DNA of 64,000 bases from Lentzea jiangxiensis (lineage in GTDB: Bacteria; Actinomycetota; Actinomycetes; Mycobacteriales; Pseudonocardiaceae): contig NZ_FNIX01000002.1 of NCBI RefSeq assembly GCF_900104175.1, positions 682,001 through 746,000 on the forward strand, read 5' to 3'. Below the pieces are notes generated by a model. It was not told where the DNA came from and searched no databases. It saw nothing but the letters and a program-made list of their open reading frames with translations. A program made the translations under genes and the position numbers. This document shows, one piece after another, positions 9,083 through 17,069 of the stretch. The stretch's first letter is position 1. Every line of letters starts with the position of its first letter.

Positions 9083-9107
9083 GTCCGGCCGCCTCGGGCG
9101 GCCGGAC
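9083..9107 (+). terminator. Hairpin terminator after PPOX gene
   Basis: A perfect 11-bp stem (gtccggccgcc / ggcggccggac) with a 3-base loop, starting 2 bases after the PPOX stop codon. There is no T-run, as is usual in high-GC actinobacteria. Confidence 0.75.
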
Positions 9108-9165
9108 CGAATGGTCTGGCAACATGACTTCGTCTGTGGAGCAGGAAGAAGAGGAGGGTTCGCCG

Positions 9166-9339
9166 ATGGTCGGGAGACGCTTGGTGATCGCTGCGCTGTG
9201 GCTGCTCGCCCTGGTGCTCGCGATCCTCTTCCGCGACGAAGCACCGGGTGCCTTGCCCGCTGCCCTGGCGGGTGGGTTCGTCCTGCTGCTCACGCAACCC
9301 GTGACGCGCTGGGCGGCGAGGCGCAAGAACGGGCCGTGA
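9166..9339 (+). CDS. Small two-helix membrane protein, unknown function
   Basis: A 57-residue protein with two hydrophobic stretches (LVIAALWLLALVLAILF and ALPAALAGGFVLLLTQPV) separated by a short polar turn, ending in the basic WAARRKNGP. ATG 9166 is chosen because GAGGAGG lies 8 bases before it; an in-frame ATG 42 bases upstream would add an acidic leader and lacks a good site. It is preceded by the terminator at 9083, so it is probably its own transcript. No family recognised. Confidence 0.6.
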   Translation: MVGRRLVIAALWLLALVLAILFRDEAPGALPAALAGGFVLLLTQPVTRWAARRKNGP

Positions 9340-9704
9340 CCCGCTGAGCGGGGGAGATTGAATCGATCGGCCTGGTCGACATCGGGAGCGGGGTGCGCGG
9401 CGCCGCACACCCGACTCACCCCGTCCGCCGATCTACGAGCAGCCGTGTCCAGCTCGGCGAAGCCGCGAGCCTCGAACAGTGCCCTTGCCGTCCATCTGGA
9501 ACGGGCCGCCGCGGTCGATCTCGCGGTGAATCCGTTGAGGCGCACCGTTTCCGGCGTCGGGATCGCGGCCAGCCGGGCCACCGGCCAACGCCCGCTACCT
9601 CCTGGGCAGCGGGGTCCCGGTCGGACTCGCCGGCGTCGCCGACGCGGCACCTCCCGGCTTCGGCCCGTCGCGTCCGGCTCGGCCCGCGCCGGTACGGTTC
9701 GGCC
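9340..9704. other. Gap without a recognisable gene
   Basis: About 365 bases between the small membrane protein and the DUF6892 gene. Open frames exist on both strands because of the base composition, but none gives a recognisable product or has a convincing ribosome site. No clear repeat or RNA structure was seen. Confidence 0.5.
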
Positions 9705-10121
9705 ATGAGCCAGCCGATCCCGTTCACCGACGCCAACTTCAAGCTCGCCGTCGTGCAGGAGCTGATGTACGACCAGGACCTCCTGCCGAAGTTCGACCTG
9801 CGCGAGTACGCCGCCGCGCAGGGCTTCACCTACGACGGCGGAAGCTTCGAGGCGGTGCCCGAAGCCCTGGCGTACTTCGAGGCGCTCGAGGTCCCCGGCG
9901 AGCTCGCGGAGAAGATCACCGAGATCGGGATGGACGGCGGCAACGAGATCTACCTCGAGATCGCGCCGAACTGGGACGGCGAGGACGGGCTGTTCGACGT
10001 CCACGAGTTCGCCGACGTGCGGCACTTCCCCAACCTGAAGTCGATGACGCTGTTCTACACGGGTGACGAGCAGGCCCTGGAGGCGCTGCGTGCCCGTGGG
10101 ATCGAGGCGGACTGGCTCTGA
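9705..10121 (+). CDS. DUF6892-domain protein
   Basis: A 138-residue soluble acidic protein. Residues ~8-40 (FTDANFKLAVVQELMYDQ), ~60-80 (AYFEALEVPGELAEKITEI) and ~83-100 (DGGNEIYLEIAPNWDGEDG) are typical of the DUF6892 family, which is also found in polymorphic-toxin-like immunity contexts. No toxin gene adjoins it here. The ATG at 9705 begins right at the family's conserved block. Function is unknown. Confidence 0.72.
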   Translation: MSQPIPFTDANFKLAVVQELMYDQDLLPKFDLREYAAAQGFTYDGGSFEAVPEALAYFEALEVPGELAEKITEIGMDGGNEIYLEIAPNWDGEDGLFDVHEFADVRHFPNLKSMTLFYTGDEQALEALRARGIEADWL

Positions 10122-10164
10122 CCCGCGGGCTGTTCGAGAGGGGAGAACCGGGCTTCGGACCCGA

Positions 10165-11349
10165 TCATGAGGTCCGCGGGCCCAGCAAGCCCCGTGCGGC
10201 GAGGTTCTCCATCAGCGCCGTGATGCCGAACGTCCAGTCTTCGGCGTCCTCGGCCGTGTTCACGACGTTCGTCAACGCGCCCAGCAGGGGCGAGGAGATG
10301 CGGACGACGTCCCCGATCTTGTGGGTGAACCCCTCGCCGGGCTGGTCCCGGTCCTCGGTGGGAGCGAACATCGTGCCGGTGAACAGCGCGAAGCCGTCGG
10401 GGTAGCGGTGGTGGGCGCCGAACGCGTGCGACACGAGGTCCTCGAGCTCCCGGCTGATCTCGGAGACGGGGTTCACGCCGTGCAGCTCGAAGCCGTCGGG
10501 ACCGGTGACGTCCAGGGCGATTTCGGTGGCTTTGGCGTCCGCCAGGGTGAACCCGTCGTCGAAGAGCCGCAGGAACGGCCCGATGGCGCAGGAGGCGTTG
10601 TTGTCCTTCGCCTCGGTGAGCAGCAGAGCGCTGCGGCCCTCGAAGTCGCGCAGGTTGACGTCGTTGCCGAGCGTCGCGCCGACCGGGTTCCCGCGCGAGT
10701 TCACCACCAGGACGAGCTCGGGCTCCGGGTTGTTCCAGGCCGAGCGGGCGAGAACGCCGATGTCGGCTCCCAGTCCCACCGCCGAGAGCACCGGGGCCTT
10801 GGTGAAGATCTCCGGGTCGGGGCCGATGCCGACCTCGAGGTACTGCGACCACAGGCCCTCGGCCTGCAAGACCTCCTTCACCTCCGCGGCCTCGGCGGAT
10901 CCCGGTTCCAGGTGGGAGATGTGGCCCTGGACGATCGCGCCCACCTTCTCGCGCACTTCCTCGGCTCGCGCGGGATCGCCGTCGGCGCGCTCCTCGATGA
11001 CCCGCTCCAGCATGCTGCGGACGAAGGTCACGCCGGCGGCTTTGAGCACCTGCAGGTCGACCGGTGCCAGGAACCGGGGAACAGCGCCGGTCGGGTCCGT
11101 CGTGGCGGCCAGGACCTCCTCGAACGGCCACGACGTGCCGCCCGGGTGGTTCTTGACGATCTCCAGCGCGTCCGGCCGCTCGAGCAGCGACGACACAGTC
11201 GGTGTCACGTGAGACAGGTCGACGACCTCGTCGCCGCGGATCGCCACGACCGAAGGGCCGCCCGCGGACGGGTCGAAGACCCGTGCGACCAGGGCGGCGT
11301 CCGCTGCGTCTCGGGGGAGAACGTCGGCGGAGTTCAGCGAGATCCCCAT
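10165..11349 (-). CDS. Fumarylacetoacetate hydrolase (FAH)-family protein
   Basis: A 394-residue FAH-fold enzyme, longer than the minimal 280-residue hydrolases and closer to sugar-acid dehydratase-like members. Characteristic parts are the substrate lid region, GIGPDPEIFTKAP, the metal-site strand EPELVLVVNSRG, LGNDVNLRDFEGRSALLL and the TGTMFAPTED turn. Upstream AGGAAGG gives a clear start at 11349. It is divergent from the BKACE gene at 11578 with 228 bases between, suggesting a shared carboxylic-acid or sugar-acid breakdown role. Substrate cannot be assigned. Confidence 0.85.
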   Translation of the reverse strand: MGISLNSADVLPRDAADAALVARVFDPSAGGPSVVAIRGDEVVDLSHVTPTVSSLLERPDALEIVKNHPGGTSWPFEEVLAATTDPTGAVPRFLAPVDLQVLKAAGVTFVRSMLERVIEERADGDPARAEEVREKVGAIVQGHISHLEPGSAEAAEVKEVLQAEGLWSQYLEVGIGPDPEIFTKAPVLSAVGLGADIGVLARSAWNNPEPELVLVVNSRGNPVGATLGNDVNLRDFEGRSALLLTEAKDNNASCAIGPFLRLFDDGFTLADAKATEIALDVTGPDGFELHGVNPVSEISRELEDLVSHAFGAHHRYPDGFALFTGTMFAPTEDRDQPGEGFTHKIGDVVRISSPLLGALTNVVNTAEDAEDWTFGITALMENLAARGLLGPRTS

Positions 11350-11577
11350 GGAAGTCCTTCCTGCGGTTCAGCTCGAAGTCGACGGCGCCCACGCGCTGCC
11401 GTGCCACGAACTCGGCGATTCTCGCGGACGAAGTGCGAGTAGGTCACGGGTGCGTGGCCGAGTACCGCACCGACCTGTTCGCCCCCGGCCACTATCGCGA
11501 AGTGGGCGCGCTCGCCGCGCGGTTCGCCCGAGTGGATCAGCTCTGCGCGCCGCGCGCTCCTGTGCCAACATCGGGCA

Positions 11578-12294
11578 GTGCTCCAGGTGTGCCTCAACGG
11601 TGCCTTGCCCCGCTCCGCGTCCGCCCATCTGCCGTTCACCCCCGCGGAGCTGGCTGAGGCCGCGCGCGCCGCGGTGGCGGCGGGGGCGCAGGACGTCCAC
11701 CTCCACCCGAAGGACCCCCGCGACCAGGACACGCTGTCACCCGAGCACGTCGGAGCGGCGGTCGAGGCCGTGCGCGCCGCCGTGCCGGGGGTCGCGGTCG
11801 GCGTGACGACGGGCGACTGGATCGACCCGTCACCGCAGCGCAGGGCCGCGCTCATCAGGTCGTGGACCGTGCTGCCCGACCACGCCTCGGTGAACTGGCA
11901 CGAGGACGGCGCCGAGCTCATCGCGGAAGCCCTGCTGGACAGGGGTGTCGGCATCGAGGCCGGGCTGTTCTCCGGCACCGGGGGCGCCAAGCGGTTCCTC
12001 GACTGGCCGCACGCGCACCGCGTTGTGCGGGTGCTCGCCGAGATCACCGACACGAACCCGGAGACGGCGCCCGCCGCCGTGGAGACGGCGCTGCAAGACC
12101 TCGCCGGCTTCGACCGTCCCGTGCTGCTGCACGGCGAAAAGGACGCCGCGTGGGTGGTCCTGCGCATCGCGCTCGCCCGCGGCCTGGACACCCGCATCGG
12201 CTTGGAGGACACCCTCGTCCTGCCCGGCGGTGAGCCCGCGACCGGCAATGCCGCCCTCGTCCGCGCCGCCCTCGCCGGCGACCTGCCCACGTGA
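11578..12294 (+). CDS. BKACE-family (DUF849) beta-keto acid cleavage enzyme
   Basis: A 238-residue TIM-barrel protein of the beta-keto acid cleavage (3-keto-5-aminohexanoate cleavage) family, which condenses a beta-keto acid with acetyl-CoA in a zinc-dependent reaction. The zinc-binding His-x-His is in DVHLHPKDPRD (about residues 39-49), and later barrel strands VGVTTGDWIDPS, HASVNWHEDG and LLHGEKDAAW follow family order. It is shorter than the usual ~270-300 residues, as many actinobacterial members are. GTG start. An attenuator-like hairpin follows about 100 bases downstream. Confidence 0.83.
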   Translation: MLQVCLNGALPRSASAHLPFTPAELAEAARAAVAAGAQDVHLHPKDPRDQDTLSPEHVGAAVEAVRAAVPGVAVGVTTGDWIDPSPQRRAALIRSWTVLPDHASVNWHEDGAELIAEALLDRGVGIEAGLFSGTGGAKRFLDWPHAHRVVRVLAEITDTNPETAPAAVETALQDLAGFDRPVLLHGEKDAAWVVLRIALARGLDTRIGLEDTLVLPGGEPATGNAALVRAALAGDLPT

Positions 12295-12391
12295 TGGGAA
12301 GGTGCTGCGTTCGATCCCGCTTTCGTGGTGGTGTCCATGGCAAGCAGGTTCAGGTGGGCGGCTGCACCCCGTGCTGACAGCAGCCCCTGGG

Positions 12392-12422
12392 AAGGACCAT
12401 CACCCCTGCGGTGACGGTCCTT
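12392..12422 (+). terminator. Hairpin terminator downstream of BKACE gene
   Basis: Stem aaggaccatcacc / ggtgacggtcctt (13 bp, one mismatch) with a 5-base loop, 98 bases after the BKACE stop. Confidence 0.65.
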
Positions 12423-12604
12423 CGCCGTGTCGAGGCTTCCTGCCGGCGACAGCCGGGAACGCCGATGAGCAGGGGACGACCCGGAGTAGCGGGCTTGGGT
12501 GACCGGCACCGCGGACACCGGCTGTGACCATGACCGACATCCGGGCACGCCGTGCCCCGGACGGGTGCCGTGGCATTCGCCGCCGGAGGTGGCAGGATCG
12601 CCGG

Positions 12605-13405
12605 GTGGACGTCATCGCCAGGAACAACGTGGTCGTGACCGGCAACGAGACCGGACCGACCGTTCTGCTCGCGCACGGGTTCGGCTGTGACCAGAACCTG
12701 TGGCGTCTGGTGGTTCCCCTGCTCGCGGAAAGACACCGGGTGGTGTTGTTCGACCACGTCGGTGCTGGCCGGTCGGACCTGTCGGCGTGGACGGCCGAGC
12801 GTTACACCTCGCTCGAGGGGTACGCCGACGACGTGCTGAGGATCTGCCGCGAGCTGGACCTGCGCGACGTGGTGCTGGTCGGGCACTCGGTCAGCGCGAT
12901 GATCGCGGTGCTCGCGGTGAACCGCGAGCCTCAGTGGTTCGCGAAGCTGGTGCTGCTGACGCCGTCACCGTGCTATGTGGACGATGGTGACTACCGGGGT
13001 GGGTTCAGCCGCGCGGACATCGACGAACTGCTCTACTCGCTGGAGTCGAACTACCTCGGGTGGTCGGCGGCCATGGCACCGGTGATCATGGGCAACCCCG
13101 GGCGTCCGGAGCTGGGTGAGGAGCTGACGAACAGCTTCTGCCGCACCGATCCCGTCATCGCGCGGGCGTTCGCCCGGACCACGTTCCTGTCCGACAACCG
13201 CGCCGACCTGACCGAGGTCTCGGTGCCCACCCTGGTGGTCCAGTGCGCTCGTGACGCCATCGCGCCGCGTGAGGTCGGCCAGTTCGTCCACGAGCAGGTG
13301 CGGGGCAGCCGGCTCGTGACGCTGGACGCGGTGGGCCACTGCCCGCAGCTCAGCGACCCCGGGCCGACCGCCGAGGCGATCACGGCGTTCGTCGGTGCTC
13401 ATTGA
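12605..13405 (+). CDS. rsbQ: RsbQ-like alpha/beta hydrolase
   Basis: A 266-residue alpha/beta hydrolase closely resembling Bacillus RsbQ, the partner needed for RsbP-dependent energy-stress signalling. The nucleophile Ser95 sits in VGHSVSAM, the acid in QCARDAIAP and the His in VGHCPQLSDP. The block TPSPCYVDDGDYRGGF and the FCRTDPVIARAFARTTF segment are hallmark RsbQ stretches. GTG 12605 is preferred since it begins just before the first strand. Its stop overlaps the start of the PAS-phosphatase gene by one base (TGATG), the same rsbQ-rsbP order as in Bacillus. It likely supplies or processes a small hydrophobic cofactor for the PAS sensor. Confidence 0.9.
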   Translation: MDVIARNNVVVTGNETGPTVLLAHGFGCDQNLWRLVVPLLAERHRVVLFDHVGAGRSDLSAWTAERYTSLEGYADDVLRICRELDLRDVVLVGHSVSAMIAVLAVNREPQWFAKLVLLTPSPCYVDDGDYRGGFSRADIDELLYSLESNYLGWSAAMAPVIMGNPGRPELGEELTNSFCRTDPVIARAFARTTFLSDNRADLTEVSVPTLVVQCARDAIAPREVGQFVHEQVRGSRLVTLDAVGHCPQLSDPGPTAEAITAFVGAH

Positions 13406-14628
13406 TGCGGGCGGCGGGCGAGTGGCCCGGTGGTGGGACAGGACCCCCGTTCTCGGCGTTGCCGGAGGAGAACGTCGAGGACCTGTACGACAACGCGCCG
13501 TGCGGATACCTGTCGACGTCGCTCGACGGCACGATCGCGAAGATCAACGCGACCCTGCTGCGCTGGCTCGGCTACGAGCGGGACGCGTTGGTGGGGCGCA
13601 GGAGCTTCTCCGACCTGCTCACCGTCGGCGGCCGGATCTACTACGAGACGCACTTCGCGCCGCTGCTGCAGATGCAGGGCGAGCTCGGTGGTGTCGCGCT
13701 GGAGTTGAAGACCGCGGACGGCACGCGGTTGCCGGTGCTGCTGACCTCGGCCGTCAAGACCGGCGCGGACGGCCGGCCGCACTCGATCCGGACGATGGTG
13801 TTCGACGCGCACGACAGGCGGGCGTACGAGCAGGAGCTCCTGCGTGCGCGCGAAGAGGCCGAACTCGAACGCGACCGGGTGCAGCGGCTGGCCAGGACGC
13901 TGCAGCAGACCTTGTTGCCTCCCGCACTGCCGGAGGTGCCCGGCATGGAGGTCGCCGCCTACTACCACCCCGCGTCGCTCGACCAGGTCGGCGGTGACTT
14001 CTACGACCTGTTCCCGCTGTCCGGCAACACCTGGGGGTTCTTCCTCGGCGACGTGTCCGGCAAGGGGGAGAACGCGGCCGTGGTGACCTCCCTGATCCGG
14101 TACACCCTGCGGGGGGCGGCGGTCTACGACCCGGACCCCGCGAGCGTGCTGGCCCACCTCAACACCGTGCTCTACCAAGCCCACCAGGGCGAGTACCCGC
14201 GCTTCTGCACGGTCATCTACGGCAACCTGCGCCTCGACGGTGCCGGCGCCGTGATGACCGTGGCCGGTGGAGGCCACACGCCGGCTCTGGTGCTCCGCGC
14301 GGACGGGACGTCGTCGTTGCTGCACCTGCGCGGCGGACAGCTGGTCGGAGCGCTGGAGGAGGCGCGGTTCGTCGTCGACGAGATCCGGCTGGAGCCCGGC
14401 GACGCGATCCTGCTCTACACCGACGGCCTGACCGAGGCGCGGACCGGCGCGGACCGCTGGTACAGCGAGGAAGACCTGAGGGACGACCTCAGCGGCCTGG
14501 TGCCGGCGACCGCGGCGGTCGTGATCGACGCCGTCAACCGGCTGTTGGAAAGCCTCGGCGACGGTGTCGAGGACGACACCGCGCTGCTGGCGATGAGCGT
14601 GCCTTCACAGGACGGTGCTGGAACATGA
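13405..14628 (+). CDS. rsbP: RsbP-like PAS-domain PP2C/SpoIIE serine phosphatase
   Basis: 407 residues. An N-terminal PAS domain (~28-135; CGYLSTSLDGTIAKINATLL, GYERDALVGRRSFSDLL) is joined by a short coiled coil to a SpoIIE-type PP2C phosphatase domain (~165-400). Metal-binding acids are visible in VGGDFYDLF, GDVSGKG, LLYTDGLTEAR and EDDTALLAM. Together with the upstream RsbQ-like hydrolase and downstream STAS protein this is the energy-stress phosphatase that dephosphorylates the anti-anti-sigma factor. ATG 13405 overlaps the preceding stop; the 3' end overlaps the STAS start (ATGA), so the three are translationally coupled. Confidence 0.92.
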   Translation: MRAAGEWPGGGTGPPFSALPEENVEDLYDNAPCGYLSTSLDGTIAKINATLLRWLGYERDALVGRRSFSDLLTVGGRIYYETHFAPLLQMQGELGGVALELKTADGTRLPVLLTSAVKTGADGRPHSIRTMVFDAHDRRAYEQELLRAREEAELERDRVQRLARTLQQTLLPPALPEVPGMEVAAYYHPASLDQVGGDFYDLFPLSGNTWGFFLGDVSGKGENAAVVTSLIRYTLRGAAVYDPDPASVLAHLNTVLYQAHQGEYPRFCTVIYGNLRLDGAGAVMTVAGGGHTPALVLRADGTSSLLHLRGGQLVGALEEARFVVDEIRLEPGDAILLYTDGLTEARTGADRWYSEEDLRDDLSGLVPATAAVVIDAVNRLLESLGDGVEDDTALLAMSVPSQDGAGT

Positions 14629-14996
14629 GCGACGACGCCTTCTCGATGTCCCTTCGTCCTGTCGCGGCCGGTGTGGTCCTCGGCCTCAAGGGGGACGTCG
14701 ACACGCACACGGCGCCCGGAGTGCTCGCGGGGATCCGCGGTCTCGTGCTGCGCGAGGGGGAGTTGCTCGTCCTGGACGTGTCAGGGATGCGCTTCTGCGA
14801 CTCGAGCGGCATCTCGGCGTTCATCGCGGCCAGGAACCACGCGGCCGCCGCCCGCGCCGACGTCGTCCTCGTCGGCGTTCCGCGTCAGACGCTCAGGGTT
14901 CTCGGGATGATCGGCCTGGACGCCCTCTTCACGTTCCGCCCCAACCTGGACGACGCGCTGTCGGCGCGCGACGCGAACAGCGCGGGAGGTGCTTGA
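14625..14996 (+). CDS. STAS-domain anti-anti-sigma factor (RsbV-like)
   Basis: A 123-residue STAS protein. LVLDVSGMRFCDSSGISAFI (about 46-65) carries the Asp-Ser-Ser-Gly motif with the regulatory phospho-serine. It is the expected substrate of the phosphatase encoded immediately upstream, with which it shares an ATGA overlap. When dephosphorylated, such proteins bind an anti-sigma kinase and free the sigma factor. No RsbW-like kinase or sigma factor lies in this operon, so the partner must be elsewhere. A strong hairpin follows the gene. Confidence 0.9.
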   Translation: MSDDAFSMSLRPVAAGVVLGLKGDVDTHTAPGVLAGIRGLVLREGELLVLDVSGMRFCDSSGISAFIAARNHAAAARADVVLVGVPRQTLRVLGMIGLDALFTFRPNLDDALSARDANSAGGA

Positions 14997-15024
14997 GCGA
15001 CGTCCCGGCCCCGTCTGCGCGCGC

Positions 15025-15056
15025 TGAACGGGCGCATCTCGCGATGCGCCCGTTCA
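15025..15056 (+). terminator. Hairpin terminator of the rsbQ-rsbP-STAS operon
   Basis: A perfect 13-bp stem (tgaacgggcgcat / atgcgcccgttca) with a 6-base loop, 28 bases after the STAS stop codon. It closes the operon. Confidence 0.82.
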
Positions 15057-15115
15057 GGGAGGTCAGAGGAAGCGGAATTCCGTGGTCCCGGTGAACCACT
15101 TCACGGTTCCCTGAG

Positions 15116-15379
15116 TCATCGATGATCTGCTTCGGCCGGCCGGGACACACCGAGCGCATCTGGGAACGTCATGTTCGTCGGATGCGCGGGGGGCACGACG
15201 GTCGGCGCGAGGTTGGACAGCCCCAGCATCGTGAGCAGGTCCAGGCAGTCACCGGCGTCGCGCGCGTGCTCCGCGACCCTGCGGGCGGCCTGGCGCTGCT
15301 GGACGAACTCGGCCTGCTCCGCGGCGATCCTGGCGTTCGCGAAGCAGGCGGCGGCTCCCAGCGTCACAGGCGGCGTCAT
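15116..15379 (-). CDS. Small helical hypothetical protein
   Basis: An 87-residue product: an Ala/Gln/Arg-rich helix (ARIAAEQAEFVQQRQAARRVAEHA) followed by DCLDLLTMLGL and a Pro-rich tail. The pattern resembles small uncharacterised actinobacterial proteins, but I do not recognise a named family. The ATG has GGAGG (in cctgGAGGgaac-like context, reverse strand) upstream at fair spacing. It converges on the STAS operon. It could regulate or bind something through its helix; nothing in the sequence decides. Confidence 0.5.
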   Translation of the reverse strand: MTPPVTLGAAACFANARIAAEQAEFVQQRQAARRVAEHARDAGDCLDLLTMLGLSNLAPTVVPPAHPTNMTFPDALGVSRPAEADHR

Positions 15380-15967
15380 GAGGTCACCGGTTCCTGGAGG
15401 GAGACGAACTCACTGAGGGGCAACGAGAAGTACGGGCGATCCGGCTGCAAGCCGGTGCTCCTGTCCCCGGCCGGAGGAAGAAACCCGGACCGGATCGGAT
15501 CGGGGACCGCGGCGGCTGGATACCGGCAACTGGAAACCCCAACGCCTCCGACCCTACCCCAACGACGAGCGGCACCGGGCAACACGGCGGTCACCGGAAC
15601 CCCGGGGCGGACCGCCACCTGGTGCTCGCGGACTTCACGCCTTCACCTGATCAGGTGGGAGTCGGGTCTCGCCGCAGGCGTTCGAGGCGCTCAGCTGTCC
15701 GAGGAGGAACGCTGAACCGGCACCGGCTCCTGGAACAGGTTGAGCCAGGACGGCTGGTGTGAGTCGGATGAACCCGTCGCGGCGGACGGGTCGTGGGCTT
15801 CCGGGTGGCTGAAGAGCGCGTCCGGGGAATGCAGCGGCACAGATGGTTTCCGTTCGGAAGAAGAGGGCGTGGTGCGGGCCTGACCGGCTGCGCCACGCGC
15901 GGGAGACGCAGAACGCGTCCATCCCTCGACCCGATAGTACGCCCTTTCCCGATCGCGTGCGCGGAGT
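15380..15967. other. Gap of ~590 bases without a recognised gene
   Basis: Holds Pro/Arg-rich open frames on both strands with no family signature and no good ribosome sites. It is slightly less GC-biased than surrounding genes and contains C/A-rich stretches around 15530-15560. Compared with cobalamin, glycine and c-di-AMP riboswitch landmarks, nothing matched convincingly. Confidence 0.4.
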
Positions 15968-16195
15968 TCAGCGGTTCGACGAGGGGAACTGCCCGTCCGC
16001 GCTGCCGAGCGCGACGAGATCGGTGTACTGGTCCTGCCACGACCGCTCGGTGGCGAGCAGGTCGGCGAGGCGCTGAACCCACTTCCCGTTGACGGGTGGC
16101 GTGCCCGCGGCCAGGTGCCGCGCTGTCTCCTCGCGCGCCTTGAGCCACTCGGACAGCGTCGGCTGCAGCGTGGGGCCGCCTTGTTCTTCGGTCAT
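15968..16195 (-). CDS. Small hypothetical protein
   Basis: A 75-residue product starting at ATG 16195. It has an amphipathic helix (TLSEWLKAREETARHLAAG) then KWVQRLADLLATERSWQDQYTDLVAL, so it is probably a two-helix soluble protein. The reading frame is open further upstream but that part is low-complexity Arg/Pro, so the short form is preferred. No family recognised. It is divergent from the monooxygenase remnant at 16237. Confidence 0.5.
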   Translation of the reverse strand: MTEEQGGPTLQPTLSEWLKAREETARHLAAGTPPVNGKWVQRLADLLATERSWQDQYTDLVALGSADGQFPSSNR

Positions 16196-16236
16196 GCAGG
16201 TGAAGGTACTGGGGTGGTCGACGGCCTCGCCCGTCG

Positions 16237-16659
16237 ATGGGAACCCGGGCCTCGGCCGACGGCGGCAAGACGCTGTCGGCCGTGGTCGGCTACCAGGCAG
16301 GACTGGCCGCCGCCTTCCACCTGCGCCGGGCCGGGATCGACCACGTCGTGCTCGACGCACAGCCGGTGCCCGGCGGGGCGTGGCCGCACGCGTGGAACTC
16401 GCTGCGGCTGTTCTCCGTCGCACGGCACAGCTCCCTGCCCGGTTGGCCGATGCCGCCCTTCCCGGACGGCTACCCGACCGCGCGGCACGTCATCAGCGCG
16501 ACCGGCACCTGGTGGCGTCCGTTCCGCCCGCTGGTGGACCGGCCGGGCCGCCAGTTGCACACCGCCGACTACCGCGACCCGCTCGAGTTCCCGGGCCGGA
16601 AGGTCGTGGTGGTGGGTGGCGGCAACTCCGGCGCCCAGATCGCCGCCGCGGCGGCTTGA
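16237..16659 (+). pseudogene. Remnant of flavin-dependent monooxygenase (ArsO/FMO-like)
   Basis: 140 residues that cover only pieces of a normally ~350-residue FAD/NADPH monooxygenase. The FAD Rossmann entry is damaged (AVVGYQAGLAAAFHLRRAG lacks the first GxG), followed by an intact PGGAWPHAWNSLRLFS stretch. The sequence then jumps from PDGYPTA to RHVISATGTWWRP, skipping a middle segment, and stops just after the NADPH loop VVVVGGGNSGAQIAA. The C-terminal half is absent. It abuts the ArsR gene tail to tail (4 bases), so it may once have been an arsenic- or redox-linked enzyme under that regulator. Function is presumed lost. Confidence 0.75.
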
Positions 16660-16662
16660 CGC

Positions 16663-17019
16663 TCACACCGCGATGGCACGCCGTTCACCGGCAACGCTGC
16701 TCAGCATCGCGGCCATCCGGCCGGCCATCTCCGGCCGCGCCCGGTAGTACACCCACGTGCCCCGCCGCTCCGAATCCACCAAACCGGCCTGGCGCAACAG
16801 CTTCAGGTGGTGCGAGATCGTCGGCTGCGACAGCTCGAACGCGGGCGTCAGCTCACACACGCAGACCTCGCCCTCCGGACGGAAGGCGATCATCGAGAAC
16901 AACCGCAGGCGCACCGGGTCGCCGAGCGCCTTGAACATCAGCGCCAGCTCCGCCGCCTGCTCCACGGCGGGCGGTTCCTCCGGCGGCGGCTCGCAGCAGC
17001 CCGGCCCTTGCTTCGACAT
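16663..17019 (-). CDS. ArsR/SmtB-family metalloregulator
   Basis: A 118-residue winged-helix repressor. The recognition helix is LSQPTISHHLKLLRQAGL (about 68-85), followed by the wing RRGTWVYYRARPEMAG. Cysteines in the N-terminal GCCEPP and in EGEVCVCELTP, just before the DNA-binding helix, fit an arsenite/metalloid sensor of the ArsR type. Its target may have been the monooxygenase remnant next door; no arsB, acr3 or arsC is in this window. Start ATG 17019. Confidence 0.9.
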   Translation of the reverse strand: MSKQGPGCCEPPPEEPPAVEQAAELALMFKALGDPVRLRLFSMIAFRPEGEVCVCELTPAFELSQPTISHHLKLLRQAGLVDSERRGTWVYYRARPEMAGRMAAMLSSVAGERRAIAV

Positions 17020-17069
17020 GTCTCAATGTTGGTCGCGCAACGGCCTCGGTGCAACAGGTGTTCCGGTGC

